64,000 nt of DNA, from the NCBI GenBank assembly GCA_036877525.1, contig JAZGTH010000072.1, positions 3,972,501 to 4,036,500 on the forward strand, in the 5' to 3' direction. Both the position numbers and the translations under genes were made by a program. Under the pieces are notes generated by a model. The model was not told the origin of the DNA. It saw only the letters and a list, made by a program, of their open reading frames with translations, and ran no database searches. Below, piece after piece: positions 1-14,731 of this stretch. Every line of letters starts with the position of its first letter. Position 1 is the first letter of the stretch. The stretch is from Chromobotia macracanthus. Taxonomy: Eukaryota; Chordata; Actinopteri; Cypriniformes; Botiidae.

Positions 1-689
1 CAGAGAGAGAGACAGACAGAGGGAGAGAGACTATTCTTCATCCCCATCAGATATAAAGACTAATTCAGCACTTACTCTATATCCTGTAACAAGCACAGGA
101 GGAGGTGTACAGAACGCAGGTGATTAGAGATAAAGATAATCATAACTTAATAAATACTAGGAAGGTACTAGCTGGCCCAGCCTTGAGTGTCTAAGGTTAA
201 CTCATCTCTAAATATGGCTCTGGTCCCGCTTTAATTCAGTCTACTGGTTTGTTTTTGCAAAAACAAAAATCACTTGTTCTGTTACTCTAAAAATCAATAG
301 CACATTTATCCTCAGCAGGTCACGTAATTTGATGTTTCATCCTTTTCTGCAATAGTAATAGTGATGCAAGATTCAACAAAAACACCCAAAATATAGGCAC
401 AGTCCGTGCTAGTGTAAGAATTAAACCAACAAACTGGTTACTTATCACATTAAAAGTGTATTATCTTTCAGCTTGAATTACTGTCTAATTTCATGCTACA
501 TAAAAATGTAAAGCAGTCCATGTTAAATAAGCGTTGATTTTGTTGGCACCAGTTAAAATGTGACAACTTTTAACCAAACTTACTCACAGCTTAATATAGC
601 TCAGTTAATTTGATAAAAATGTATTTTTCTTCACCATTGGCTTTGCTACAGTAGTTCTTATGTATGTGAGGGAATGATTTTGGATTTAT

Positions 690-882
690 TACCCAGCTAA
701 CAGTTTTAGGTTGTAAGAATCCATTAAGTAACAAAAACGTTTCTAAATGTTAAAAACCTCTAGTTTCTTAGACTTTGTGGTAATGCATTTGCTAGGTTAT
801 AAGAACGTTTTTCAACCATTAAATTCTGTAACCTTTTAAACGTTCCTCTAGCAACTTAAGAATAATGTTTTTGATATATGTG

Positions 883-904
<22 letters not shown>
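690..904 (+). mobile_element. CCCAGCTAACA MITE, copy 1 (truncated)
   Basis: Starts TA-CCCAGCTAACAGTTTTAG. The second half is lost at a (TA)n tract. Same family as the complete copy at 22554-22884. Confidence 0.75.

Positions 905-914
<10 letters not shown>
883..914. repeat. (TA)n(TG)n microsatellite
   Basis: Alternating AT followed by GT dinucleotides, at the broken end of MITE copy 1. Confidence 0.9.
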
Positions 915-1939
915 TCTGAAGAAGTGAAGCACATGAGCCGTATGGACTGCCGTTCTGATACATTTATGGTGATTTTTAGTGCTTCATGACTCCTGACCAT
1001 TGGTCCACAGCAGCACAGACAGAAGCTTCATTTGGTAACATACTGCTTTAAAGTACAGACCATATTCCCAGAGATTTAAGCCTGATGAGGAAATGAATTA
1101 ATTATGTTTGAGATGTGAAACCTTCCACAGAAGGTTTCAAATGTTTGAAGGACACTGTCAGTCTCACCAGCGACGCGCTCATACCTGCGATTTTAACGCG
1201 CCATTGTTTAACATTCCAGAAAGAATCACCTGAAGAGAAAACTGAGAGATGAGCCTGGCGGAATCTATTTCCATAATTCTGCCGTGCCTGTCTACAGCTA
1301 AGACCTCAGGTGGTTGAGCGCTTGCCCCGAACAGACCCTATCAATGCGAGGGGCGATCTCATCCTCTCTGCATCTTCTCATCACAGCTTGATTAAATGGG
1401 CTTCAAATATGCTTCCTGAATAACAAATGCGCAATTCCCTGAACGTGCACACACTCATGAAACACACACACACACATGCACGCAAGCTTGTTCTTAAGAC
1501 CACATGCTTTGCTTTATTGTACAAAGCACACATTTTTAAGCTCTATTTTAGCTTTGGAACTTAAAGAAAAATTATAAGCTTTATCATGAACCTGTCTCTT
1601 TCCAGGGTTTGACACATATTCAAATAGGCAAATGTAGTCAGACACGTCCATACAATATATGATGCTTTTAATTTGGGAACTTTTAATTCATTGACCATCT
1701 GTATGGTGCTTTGTGAGTTATTTACCAATCACTGCTCATGGGCCATCAAAAACCATTAGCAAATCGCTTTGCAAACAGTGCAAATGGCCCCGTATTTGCG
1801 CTTTACCACACGTCCGTGTTGCATGCGATGTTTGCAAACGGTAATCTAATTCGAAGCACAAACCGGCCCTTTATTCCACATTGGCAGTAAAATAATAGCT
1901 TAATAATTGATTAGCTTACAATCTTTTAACACTACAGCG

Positions 1940-2175
1940 TGGAATTAATAGACTTTTGTTTATCAGTTTTCCATCAGTCGGGGCTTCTGGATAATTTCCC
2001 CGATAATCTCCAGAGACCCAGACGTGGAGACGAGCCGGGGAGAAAGGCAGCGCGCGTTAAGTGCTGAATGTATGACTAATTAAATAAATTGATTAAAAGG
2101 GACAAATCAATCACCTCACAGCCTGCGATGAAGATGAGGCACTTAATTTGAGCTGAACTTGCAAGGGTAAGCGTT
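1940..2175. promoter_or_regulatory. Candidate regulatory block
   Basis: A GC-normal unique stretch with a GGCAGCGCGCGTTAAG core, then GACTAATTAAATAAATTGATT and ACAAATCAATCACC (Pbx/Hox-like TGATTGATxx on the reverse strand). It is set in AT-rich intronic sequence. Confidence 0.3.
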
Positions 2176-2560
2176 ACCAGAGAATACTGAAACCGCCTGA
2201 TCTCCTCACACGTGCATTTCCTGCAGCTCGATTCATGCTTGGCTACGTTCAATAGTATAGCATACTTCTCTTTTTATTGCATTTAGTATATATACTACCC
2301 ACTATTTTAATATGTATGCATAAAATAAATAGCCATACTGCATTTCTTAAAACGTGCATTATACTGTACATACTGCATACTGCTAACATGGGTACGCTGG
2401 TATGCTAATGCAGACCATTGTTTTCAATACCGTACCCCACAATGCAATGCGTTTAACACTTGTTTTACATTGTGTTTTTACAGTAAGTAAGACATATTGA
2501 TATATACTATTCTATTATACTATTATATTCTATTCTGAAATTCAGCCAATAAATGTAATC

Positions 2561-2755
2561 TCGGCTAACAATGTTAGGTTGTAGGAACGTTTCTGTAACA
2601 TTTTCATCAAATAACCAAAACATTAAAAATGTTAAAAATATATAATGAAAAAAAAGTTCTACTAATGTTACATCGAGAATGTATATTTGATAACGTTGAG
2701 AGAACTTTTATAGAATGTTAGCCAGTGTTTTGAGAACGCTTCCTGTTAATTGGGT
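2561..2755 (+). mobile_element. CCCAGCTAACA MITE, copy 2 (internally deleted)
   Basis: Left end CGGCTAACAATGTTAGG and right end CTGTTAATTGGG are recognisable. The middle is shortened, so the copy is about 195 bp instead of about 330. Confidence 0.7.
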
Positions 2756-4131
2756 TAACAAAACACAGCTGAAGCGCTAATTTATGCGCTAACAAAAAGA
2801 CTTTTCCGGATGGGTTTTACATCTAAGTTTTCCATCCAGTACCGAGGGATAAACTGTGACGATGATAAAATCAAAGACAGATTGGAGCAATCCAGCTGAG
2901 AAACCAGAGGCTAACAGTTTTACTGTGTTTTTCTAACCTCAACATCAGATCGCTATTGGTCGTGACGAGCGTGTAATGTGTTTGGGCCTCTGGTCCCTCA
3001 ACTGTTCCGTCACAGCTGAAGTGTATCGATTCGCTGTGCGCTGCCATTAAACTCAAGACGGGTCCTGATTCTGTGTCCTCTAACTGAAAGACCAGAGGAC
3101 ATTCGAGAAAAAGAGGTAAAAAGTGTCTCTTATGAACCCGCAGTCATTGGTCAGCTCAGGGAATTGTGTTTGTCCCTTAGCTACTTTCGTGCGGGCCAAA
3201 AACAAAAAGTATTGCGTTTAGTAATTACAGCAGTTCAAGCCTTTCCAGTTTGTCTCATGCATTTCAAGTTCATTTTCTTCTCGTAAAAAATCATTAGCCA
3301 AATGAACAGATTCAACAGATTTATGACGCGGCAGGCTTCTATGAAATTTTTAATTGCCTTAATGTCCATTATATCTATTATTACGCCATAATGTAGTTTT
3401 ACGATGGTGGCTGGCCAACATTTCGGGTATGCTTGAAGACACTATATGATACATTAAATAAATCATAATAGATAGCAGTAATGGACCGTAACGGTGTTGA
3501 AATATATCTCCTAATTCAAACAAAAATGGAAAATAATCAAAGAATTATCACTGTTGTGCTTTGCTCTTTGCTTAGTAAATTTAATTCACATACTTAACAG
3601 TTACCTTAAAAATCTATATTTGTAATACATTATAACAGATACTGTGGGGTCTGAGGCAACGTTATAAACCTGCAAATAAGGAAAGTGTTAGGATTTAAAA
3701 AATAAAAGATAAAACAACGTTCTGATGTAACATGAAGAAAACCATTTGCATCATTTCTTGGTCACATACAATATGTAAGATTTGACTTCAAAGGTGAGAA
3801 GACTTCAAAAGATCAGACTTCATTGCCTCCATTGATATACACAAGACGCTCTTCTGAATATTAGCAGATCATGCTGGGAAAATAAACTGGGACATTTATG
3901 TACATATTCCAGATCAATTTTGTAATTGTTGTGCTAAAAATATGCGTGATGAAAATATTTGTATTAATTCAAAGAAATATAAAACTGCAGCATTTTTACT
4001 ACAGGATCAAATGATTTAAAAGCACACCAAGACACTTCCAAATTCAGAACAAATGAGGTAGAATCAAAAGAACTACTCTGTTTCTGCTATTGATATGAAT
4101 GTTTTTGTAACTATGTATTAACACAAGAAAT

Positions 4132-4411
4132 GCTCTCAGAACACACTAATGTTTTTTAAAGTTCTCTCAAAGTTCTCTCAAAGTTCTCTCAAAAACATTC
4201 TTGCAGTAACAATAATAGAACTTTATTCACATTATATATCATATATCAAAAAAGTTATTCTTAAGTTGTTAGTAGAATGTTGTAAAAATGCTACAGAATT
4301 ACAAAAATGTTTCAACAATGGTTTTTAACCAAACAATAACATTAAAACATGTAAAAAAACTGGATGTATTAAACCTTCCTAGAACACTCAAAATAACATT
4401 TTCAAAGTAAC
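4132..4411 (-). mobile_element. CCCAGCTAACA MITE, copy 3 (ends eroded)
   Basis: Internal consensus is present (TCTTGCAGTAACAATAATAG, TTATTCTTAAGTTGTTAGT) without termini. It carries an 11-bp tandem triplication, AAAGTTCTCTC, at 4158-4190. Confidence 0.7.
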
Positions 4412-6382
4412 AGTCCCTTCCTGCCTCTAGATGGGGTATTTAAGCCATATTTCCATGATAGGTCAAAGCCATATTTAACTTTGATGGCATTGAACACACG
4501 TCACGTAACCTTGTTGTTAAGGTGGCCTTCTCCAAACGTACGGCTCGCCTCATAAATGAATTGTCAGTCATCTCTCCTGCGGTGATTGAACACGGCCCGA
4601 TCGGAGCCTTGAGACGAAGACACTGGCGTCACTGACGGCCTCAGTTACCGGCCCGGTGACCCTGTCTTCTCCACCCTCCAGATCCAAAGATGTAGTGACA
4701 CCAAGCGCTCACATTTAATTAAATATTGATTTTTGTTCTCCAGCCCTACATAAAATTGTCCAGAGCCTCCCTGCTGTAATTCTCATTTTGGGGAGAAACG
4801 GGCAGAAAAAGTGCACGTTGACCGGTCAGGGTTTATTTCACGGGCAGGTAGGACATCTACAGTACGTTGAGGAGTCAGGTATAGACGTTGACATTGGGAG
4901 GATGGTAATAGATCTTGAACCCTCTCCCTCTCTCTCTCCTTTTGCCCGCTGGAGCCAGAAACGATCACTCTGCCCAAGACAGCATGCCAGGGCTTCGCCT
5001 TTCTTAAAGTTTTAAACGACTCTGCGGCATATCACAACGATTAATATTCTTCTCCTCTGGCTCGCGTTCAATCTCGGCGCAAGACAGCAGCCCACCCTCC
5101 TCTAACGATCAGCCCAACGTGGGCTGGTGATTTATATAAGTATGAATATGAGTGGATGTTAATCATTTTACATTATTGTGTCAGTGTAAATAATTATGTT
5201 ATCCAGAGACAGTTTGCAATCAACTGCTGCAGAATTTCTGCACACTGCAATTTGGTTACTTCATCCATCATGTGGTCGGCTCCTTGGTCACTGGAAGACA
5301 GTGCCAAAATCGACTGGCATTCATGCAGAGGTGGACCTACAGAGTCTCAGAAAAATAATTTTACTGTAGTAATGATAAACAACAAAGGAGATATTTATAA
5401 TATCTTGATTTAATATCTTAAACCAGGAAAACCATATATATCACAACATGAACTGCAATAACAACCTGCTTTTATTCCATAATCTGACATATTTCTGTAT
5501 GAAACAGAATATTCAACCAAAATGTAGGCCAGGACTGTTGTATCAAAAATCGACTGCCTGTGAGATTACAACTCCCTTGCTTCTGATTGGTTCATACACT
5601 CAGGCAGCTGCTACCTGATTGGTCTTTAACGGTAAAACCCGCCCCCGCACCCTAATGCTAACAATGATAGGGAGAAAAAGGGGAGTCCTAATTTCACAGG
5701 GAGTCAGATTTCAGTACAACGAGGGACTAAAGGACTTCATCCATTAGCAAACGACTAAATCTTCCAAATTTGGATGGGCTGGAGTTGAAGGGATTTGTGA
5801 TGTCATTCAACAAGACACCATGTGGGAGGGGTGGAACAAATTACATTTTGAGGAGAGATTACCAAGACATTTTTATTTATTTTCAAAATGTGCACCAACC
5901 AATTGTGAACAATAAAACAAGCATTACGAAAGCATAGCACAATAGGGTTCTCATTTTAATTCCGTGTTGACTGCACATTTCCAGAGCCACGAAAAAGCAA
6001 CGCATTTCTCCTCAGGGCGCAGGAATCAGGTGCAACATTCCTTGGATCACGTCCGCATAGCTTCAGCGTGAAAGTTGAACTGCTGTCTGATTCCAAGAGT
6101 CATCTGAATATGGATGAGGCTAAAAATTAGTTAAACAGAAGAGGCTGTCGCATTCATTAAGTTACCCCTACCCCCAGAACCCTCTCACAATATTCATGCT
6201 GTTACCATGCAAATCAGCGCTAATGAGATGCTGATGATATTTTTTAATCACAGGGGGAGAGAGAATGTAGGAGGGAAGGTGAGACGAACAAACAAAAGCT
6301 TTTCACTTCACAACCTCTCGGTATCAAACAATTCACGGGCGGAGCACAGAGTTTATTCCACACTTTCTGTAAACAAAGGACA

Positions 6383-6750
6383 TCCCAGCTAACAATTTTA
6401 CGTTGTAAGAGCGTTTCCCTAGCATTTGCATTAACATTAAACAAGCTTTTCAAGTAACAAAAATGTTGAAAATGTTATGAACGTTCAAAACATCCAGCTT
6501 TTTATTGTATTGTATTGACATTGTATTAACGTTTGAAAGCAGGAGCGTTATTCGAACATTTTTTAATTCTGTAACACTTTTAAAACATTCCACTAACAAT
6601 TTAAGAATAACATTTTTTGACATATGATTTATAACACTCGAAAAGTTCTACTAACATTACCAGAAGGGTTTTGTTAACTTTGAGAAAACTTTGAGAGAAG
6701 TTAAGAGAACATTAGCCAACTTCATGAGAACGTTTCCTGTATGCTGGGAT
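6383..6750 (+). mobile_element. CCCAGCTAACA MITE, copy 4
   Basis: Left terminus TCCCAGCTAACAATTTTACG and right terminus TGTATGCTGGGA, near-complete with small insertions. Confidence 0.8.
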
Positions 6751-8539
6751 TCTGCATAGGAGTTCACCTGCTCTACTCAAGTTTCCAGACACGCCAGGCA
6801 ATTAAACATTAGCGTACTCTTAAATCAAGTCATTTTTCAGATTCTGTTAAAGAAAGAAATGTGCTGAAGACGTTTCTCCAGATAAGCTTGCATGAAGTTA
6901 CGAATATAGCACAGCACCAAATAAAACAACATGACACATTATGAATGAAGAGTAATACTGCTGACGTGACAGCACGTCTATCCATAAAATCAGAGTTTTA
7001 AACGGGACACGTCATACAATTTAGCTTAATGAATCGTGGCAGACGATCTGATACAGATGCATCTTAGCATATTTTTACATAAAACTTGCCACGTATCTAA
7101 GAATTACTTTGTCAAAAACAGCCCGAGTGTGCACCGCGTGCTGTAAAACCTGGAAACGGTGCAAGCTCTTGAATCTCCCATATGTTTCACTCATCACACC
7201 TCTATGCATTTAAATAGCACACAATTTGACATTTTGGCTGTCTACTATGTCGTAGAGCATTATTTATTTACCAGGCAGAGATGGGCCGGGCTGAAACCCA
7301 GTTCTTTTTTATTTAGATAGAAAGCTCTTTGCGCGCCATTTGATTCCCGCTGAAGTTCAACACATCTCAAGTCTTCACCCAAGATGTCTGACTAAAGCGT
7401 TCGTTTTACCCTCCATGTGTAACATTTTCCAGAATCGCGGCCCTAATTAGTATTCTCAAGTGGACAATTCTAAACAAGATATTTTCGCGCTCTCTCTCAA
7501 ATATACCTCTGGGATGTGTGTGTGTGTATAAGGCGGATGGAAAAGGAACAGCAGGTTTTATGGCTGTGTTTGGAGAGAATTACTCATTGTGTTTTTGCTG
7601 GCGGTATGTGATGGAGTTCGGGCAGATGGGCACTCAATACTTGGTGCAGATATGGAAACAATTTCAGCCAGAAATTTTGGCAGCCTCTAACGTCAGTCTA
7701 TGTTTCATTTGTGGCAGAAATCGGTTTTCGGTGGAATGCATTTGTTTACTGTCTGGGAAAAAATATGAGTTTTCTGATCATATTATCCTTAGAGAAAATA
7801 AATAAGAAAAGTTTGATGTTTGATTTCCTCTGATTTGGGCTTGAAATCGGAGAGTACGGAATAGATGCTTTTAGGTCTAAATCACAGCTTTCAATAAACA
7901 GATTGAATGCGCATGGAAGTTCAGAGGAAATTTATATAGCCATGTTAAGGCAGAGGTTTCCATAAAGTTACAAGATACATTTCCTCTCCTAAATATGTTT
8001 TCAAACTGGTTTCCAAACCAAACTCTTTCCTATCTTACCTTGATTGGACAGACACTTGGCCCCGGCCCAAATTCACACCACTGGCTGCTGTGTTGGACTG
8101 CCGATTCGACTGAAACAACAGTGACACAATAAATCATAAGTGTATTAATCGGCGTAAGAAAAATATTTTGCAATAACACAATATTGCTTTAAATGCAATA
8201 AATTGGTCTCATTAGATCCCACATATTCACTGAACTCAAGCAATATCAGTTTGATAATTAACCTGTGCGTATTTTAACTCTATTTTCACAATAATTAAAT
8301 TGCATGCATTATGTCTTGACTGCAGGGTACAGAGGAGGTGGCCAGAGTTTGATGGTTGTTCAGGAGACGCATCAGAATGCAGGATTCGTTTTCTCTGCTC
8401 CCCCCTCTCTGACAGACCGCGCACAGAACAGCTGCGATGATTTCATTTACATACTAATAACCAGCCAGCACTCCGGCAACCACTGAGTGTTTGACTTTTT
8501 TGTCACTTGTGTCTCCTGCAGTTTAGTGAGAATGGCGAA

Positions 8540-8640
8540 GCTACACATCAGTAAATAACTGCTTGGCGGCCGCCGCCGTCGGCTGGCACGGTCCGAGAAG
8601 CGCGCTGGACGCGTTGATCGGTGCTCTTCAAAAAAAATCT
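8540..8640. promoter_or_regulatory. Small CpG cluster with NotI-type core
   Basis: A short burst of CpG (GGCGGCCGCCGCCGTCGGC, then GAAGCGCGCTGGACGCG) in AT-rich sequence. Could be part of an enhancer or a cryptic promoter; nothing coding is apparent. Confidence 0.3.
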
Positions 8641-11170
8641 GGAGTTCATTCGAGAAAAAAATGCAGGGTGCAAGCTTTTGAAAGTGTGCGAGGCATCTGT
8701 TTTTAACCCATCTCGTTCACTGGGGCCTGTCTCTATTGTAAAGCCTCTTTTTACAACTGTCTTGCTCCTGACACCCCGAAGACGTGCGTGGATCGGGCCC
8801 ATCGGCAGTAGCACATGGCAGCCATTAGCGTAACTCAATACCACCAATGGCTGCCTCGTATGAAACTTTGATCACTTAAATCCAGCTTAAAAAAGCAGGG
8901 GCCACTTCTAAAGCCGGTCTCTCTTTTTCTTGCTTGTCTTGGTATTTTAATTTGATCCCTTCTGGGTTATTCTGAGATTTTCAAACTCAAATGCTCAAAT
9001 TAGACTTGTGTACATTTTTAACAAGAACCCCCTCTGAACCGGCACAAAACAGGAGGTGGGGGTCCATCATTACTCCCATGTTTGGACTGGCCGGGGTGGT
9101 TATCCTGGAAGAAGAGAAACACACACATATTTTTACTGGATTATTTAACACATAACCTTGTACTTTTAATTGAAAACACACCGCTCAGGCGCACACCTAC
9201 ACGCTGCTCTTAGCTTACGACTTTAACATGCAGTAACGTTCCTACGGCGGAAACTCGCTGAAGATTTTGTCTCCCTTCTTTTCTGTTTTTTTCCAGTGTA
9301 ATTCCAGGTTTATTTATACCTTTTTTGCCCGAATACCTGCCAAGAATCATAAAGGATGAGACAAAAATGAGCCTAAATGTCAGTTCCAAATTTTACAGAC
9401 AATTATTTTTTTTAAAAAAGGAAACACTTCAAATGATTCAATAACGCAAAAAAATTCTTTCAGGAGGCGCGCGCTTGCAGATACTGCAGGTACTGGGGGG
9501 GGGGCAGATGAATATTAATGAATGTTGTTGCCAGTTAATGTCACTCGCAATTGAAGGAGAAAAGAGGCGAGAGGCAGAGAGAAAAAAACAATGAGAGTGG
9601 AAACAAGAAGGAAACAAAAGGAGAGAGAGGCAGATGAGCGAACGGACGCGAGTCAGACGAGAGAAGAGGCGTCTGGCAGCTCTATTAGTATTCATATGGT
9701 GTTCAGGTCTAGAGAGGATTAATGTACTCTGATGTGTAATATTCTGGCGAACAATTAATTTGCCTACAGTTTTGTCACGCTTGAAATTTAAATGCTAGAA
9801 CCGATCAATGGTCGCAGCTCCTAATGTAATCCTTGCAGGCCACTTCTGCGGTTTCCTCATTTATTCCATTTTTGGCATTTCTTGTGGCATGCATTGCTGC
9901 AGGGATGCATGCATGCACATTCACATGAGAAAATACTGACACATGACATCATAAATGTATGCACACCAGTGCTGGGCTGCAACAGTAGCTTAACAGTCCA
10001 CTGAGGCATAATCAAACACACTAGTCCTAGTTTTATTAGTTGTATTACATGAACATTTATCCTTTAGAGTTTAGCGCCGCCATGCTAATTAAAATCCATA
10101 TTGTTTTTGTGCCAGGTAAATATTTTACTCATTTTATTTTACTGCACTTCTCGTTAAGGTTACTGTAAAGACTTATATGCCATTAATAGCATCAATAAAA
10201 TTAAATAAGTACACTTACAGTGTGGCTAACTCCTTTTTCAAAGGCTAACTCCATTGCATTCAACTCACTCCTTTAATTATGAAGTTTGCAGCTTGCCAAG
10301 CTACTGTTTCTCAGTAGCTTCCCCAAACACACACAAACACACATGCAGGTCCATCTTCTATGACAACAGGGGGCGTAGGTGCTTGCTTTAAGAGGAGTGT
10401 CCAACAGGAGGGAATCTGCCGGATTGTTTCACGCGGATCTCACCACGGTAACTTAAACCCAATCCAGAATCAAAGAATTCCACGTTCCCCTCCACACTTT
10501 ACTTCCTGGTAACTTTCGTGATTTATGAAGGAACAGCTGAGGCCAGCTGTGAGCTCTTTATTAAGTGCAAATCTTTATTGTATGCTCTAAAGGCTGCAAT
10601 CATATGTTTGTGACATTTTAAGAGCTGCGTAATTAGTCTTCAGAGGCTCGTAAAGGAATATATTCATTTTCAACACGCATTAACAACCTGCGCAAGATCT
10701 CTTATCGCATTAACAGCCTGCGCAAGATTGCTTATTGCTTTAGGTCTGGCATTAGACATGGACTAGCCCTTATGACACATAACTCTACATGATTTTCTCT
10801 CAGACATCCGTTCCAAAGGTGGATTTATAGTACAGATTGCTATGCATTTTTTGCTAAAAACGTCTGTTGAAGCCAGACAGGATGGGAGAAAAGAGATGTT
10901 GAGGTGGTTACATTAGCAAGCCAGAAATGTTCCCTAGAGGCAAACCTACAGTAACTCAACCTACTGTAATCTTCAGCCTGACTTTGACGATCTCCCCCCT
11001 TCGTTTTCATAATGTCACGTATTTCAGCGGGAGATGGAATATTCAGTGAATCTAAATGGTTACGCTTCTTCAAATCTCCGTGACATTAATGTTAACAGCA
11101 TTAAGTGTGTGTGTTAACTATTGGCAAAGTTTCTAGAAAGGTTGCATTACTGTAGCTTGTTTAAATAGCC

Positions 11171-11255
11171 TACCCAGCTAACAGTCTTAGGTTGTAAGAA
11201 CTTTTCCCTCACATTTACATTACAGAAACGTTAAAAATGTTATTTTGATATTAGC
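11171..11255 (+). mobile_element. CCCAGCTAACA MITE, copy 5 (left fragment)
   Basis: TACCCAGCTAACAGTCTTAG and following consensus, breaking off after about 85 bp, only about 85 bp before copy 6. Confidence 0.7.
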
Positions 11256-11340
11256 TATTGGTTACTACTGACTACCCTGTACAGAAGATGAAAACGGTCC
11301 GACAGATGTCTGAGCATTGCACTCATAATCACCACAATCT

Positions 11341-11680
11341 ACCTTAGCTAACAATTTTAGGTTGTAAAAATGTTTCCCAAACATTTCCTTTAACAAAAAT
11401 GTTAAAAAAATGTTTTTACATTTTAAAATGTTCTGAATGACAGAATGTTCTGTCTTGCTTGGTTATAAGAACGATATACAATTGTATTTTTTTATCCGTT
11501 TTAATGTTTTAAAAAACATTTTTAAAACAATCCACTAACAATATAAGAATACTGTTTTTGAAGTATTTAATATTTAATACATAACATTAAAAAAAAATTT
11601 CTACTAACGTTACTACAAGAATGTTTGTCGATAACTTTGAGATAACTTTGAGAAAACTTTAGCTTCCCTGTCAGCTGGGA
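11341..11680 (+). mobile_element. CCCAGCTAACA MITE, copy 6
   Basis: Near full length, from TTAGCTAACAATTTTAGG to CCCTGTCAGCTGGGA. Confidence 0.8.
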
Positions 11681-12937
11681 AATCAGAAGCAAAACCTCAA
11701 ATTGAGTCTAAAGATCAAGATGGTACCAAAATGGCATTAGAGCAGAATTACATGTACCATTAACACGAGGAACAATAATAGTCTTCAAAATATTGCAGAA
11801 CTATATTGCGGAACTTAAAAGCAGTGTAGGGAGAATTCCTCACCGCATGCCTCCGTCTCGAACAAATTCAATTTAGGTGCTATTTCTCAGGCTCATCACT
11901 ACACTGAAGAGGGTAATGCAGAGCTCTTCCTGGCATCGCGCTCCCACCGCACAGCTGACTGGCATGTAAGACTGCCTCAAATTGGAGCAATTGAGCTCAA
12001 GCTAAAGCAATTACACCCTTTGTGATCTCCGCGGGGGACACGACTAAACTGCGCTGATGATGAACTGAGAGGCCAAGAACGCTTGAATAACCAGGATGCA
12101 TGTGAGTGTGGAGCTCAAAACGATCCACCTACATTACCTGGCTGCACACCGCAGATGCGCCCATTTCAAAAGTTTGGCCAATACTGAGATTTTAACTCCT
12201 AATTATTATAGCTAATAACCAACATCACGACTGATATTACGAATCTACACTGTTTAAGAAAAAACAATGTTCATGCTAAAGCTCTGATCTGGAATTTACG
12301 ATCACTAATAATGCTAATCTGTGAACTAGCATAACTTTACTCATTACCATTTTGAATTGTTTGTCTTTGTTTATCTTTAATTGATTATTGACTTTGGATA
12401 TCTTTGGCAGCCGTTGCTTACCACATAATTATTTTTTATTTTAATATTTCATGAGAACTATTTATGGAATTATTACGCTGTAAATATGTATTATTCTGAA
12501 ATGAATTGCGTTTAAACGTACAGTTTTCATACTAAAACATCCACAACACTCATATGGCTTATACAATATGGCCATGGATATACTGAGCACCTTAACTACA
12601 CACACCTGGAGTACACAGTGTGTAACGATGACGAACCGAAGCAGTATGAGGACAACAAACAAACAAAGTATCCTCGCATGCACAACGGAACAGAAAACCC
12701 TCACGGAAGGTGTGCGGCCTCGCGGTTTAATTACCCTAGCGAGGGAGCAGAAGTGTGGGGGCAGTAAATAAAGATTTCAGTGGGGGATAGGAGGTGTTGT
12801 CAGAGCTGCAGATCCACTGGGACGCATCACCTGTTCTCTGGTTCACTGCGGGCTGGCGAAGCTCCAGACCTGCCTTGCATAAGAACATCAAGATATGATG
12901 TAAGTGTAACTGTATTCATAGATAAGCATAAAATGGT

Positions 12938-13524
12938 CATCGTTTATTCACCCTCATGACGTTGCTTTTACATTCAGGCATGCAGCAGACGCTCGTAACC
13001 TGCCTGGCTTTGTTCCTGCTGTGGAACACAAGGAAATGATTATGTCCGAGCTCCAAACCATTCTCTGTAAAAGACAAAAAAAACACCATAAAAGAATTAA
13101 TGTTTGCTATATTTCATGTCTTCTGAAAACATATGATAGATTTGTGTGAGGAACTAGCTGAAATTTAATTTCATAGTCATTAAAAATCTCACCCTCTTCC
13201 CAAGCTCTGAACCTCATTCAGTGTGAGATTATAAATGCATCACACCATGTCTGAAGCCATTGATGCAAAACACCATTGGTTATTGGCTTGACATGTCACA
13301 TGACCAAACACCAGAGGACACATCATCAGGGGAAGAGTCTTATTGACTCCTTCTGCGGTGCCTCTATCTAAAGCTCGACAGACACGGACATTATGCTGTT
13401 TTTTTGAAAAAGATCTTCAAAAATATCCTTGTAAAAAAAATCTAACAGCATTGGGCATAGAAACGACATGCGTGTGAGCAAATACCGACAGAAGTTTTAT
13501 TTTTGGGTGCACTATACCTTTAAC
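12938..13524. mobile_element. TTAA-type MITE, diverged or interrupted copy
   Basis: Left part CATCGTTTATTCACCCTCAT and right part ACGACATGCGTGTGAGCAAA ... TTTTTGGGTGCACTATACCT bracket unrelated sequence, so either an insertion or two fragments. Confidence 0.45.
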
Positions 13525-14383
13525 AAGTGCCAGCAGCGGAGATCTTTCACAAAATTGATTTATGGAAATGGCACGTGGTACGACGCCTTTGGAAAGGAGA
13601 AGAATGGAAACCTGTAACCAAAACAAAAAGCACATAGCGAAAGACACACAGATTCTGTTTGATTTTTCACAAGCTCAGCCAAATGATTTTTTACACGCAG
13701 AGAGACCATCATGTGAGAAGCAAACAGTGTAACACATCAGAAGAGAGTTTGAATTGAGTCTTTTGTGAGCCATCTGGAAAGACCAGAGTCAACAAAGCTT
13801 TAGCTCTAGTGCCATATATCAATGAGAGAGACACAGTTTCAGCTCCGCCACGGGCAAAAGGCATCTCAAATGATCAGCAAAATGGAGGACTTAAAGAAAC
13901 ATGAATAATAATGTAGTTGTAGATTTAAGAGTCAGTTTGTGGTATAAAACGTCTTTGACACAGTAATAATTCTGTTAGTTACCACAGCCAAAACGAACAA
14001 ATACCCAGTAACATTACTGAGTCTCTTTTCAACTTTAAACAAAATCAACTGGGTTTAACAAGCAATCTGAGATGCATAAGGAAACTTTTATTGCTCAAAA
14101 GTCGCTCTTTCGCGGCTTAGGAGACGAAACAGAGTCTTCAGTTAAGTGTCACATAAGTATCAACATTATCTCTGCTGTTTCTCTTTAAAGCTTTAAAACA
14201 GACACAAAAATGACAGAGTATAAAAGCGCAGAGGATTCAATTAATGTAAAATCAGATCAGCTGTTCATGAGAGAAATAAATGAGGAATGTTCGCATTCAC
14301 ATTGAGATCACTGCAAATCTGAGCAGGTTGAGATATTTTTAGGGTTGAGATCTTTTATGAAACTCCACAGGAGACATAAGATT

Positions 14384-14731
14384 ACCATTACAGGGTACGT
14401 TCTCCGAATGTTGGCTAACATTCTTTAAAAGTTCTGTTAAAGTTATTAAAAACGTTCTTGCATTAATGTAGTTAGTAGTTAGCAGTGACGTTTTTTATAT
14501 CATGTCAGAAACGTTATTCTTAAGTTGTTAGTCTTAAAAACATTAAAACATCTTAAAAACATTAAAGAATACAAATGTTTGTTCTTATAACCAGGCAACA
14601 TTAATGCAATGTCCAAAAAAGTGGATGTTTTGAACATTCCTAGAACATTCAAAGTAACATTTTTAACATTTGTGTTGGTTAATGGAAACGTTAAGGAAAT
14701 GTTTTTATAACCTTAAATTGTTAGATGGGTA
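14384..14731 (-). mobile_element. CCCAGCTAACA MITE, copy 7
   Basis: Inverted relative to copy 6. The right end AAATTGTTAGATGGGTA is clear; the left terminus is degenerate (ACAGGGTACGTTCTCCG). Confidence 0.75.
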
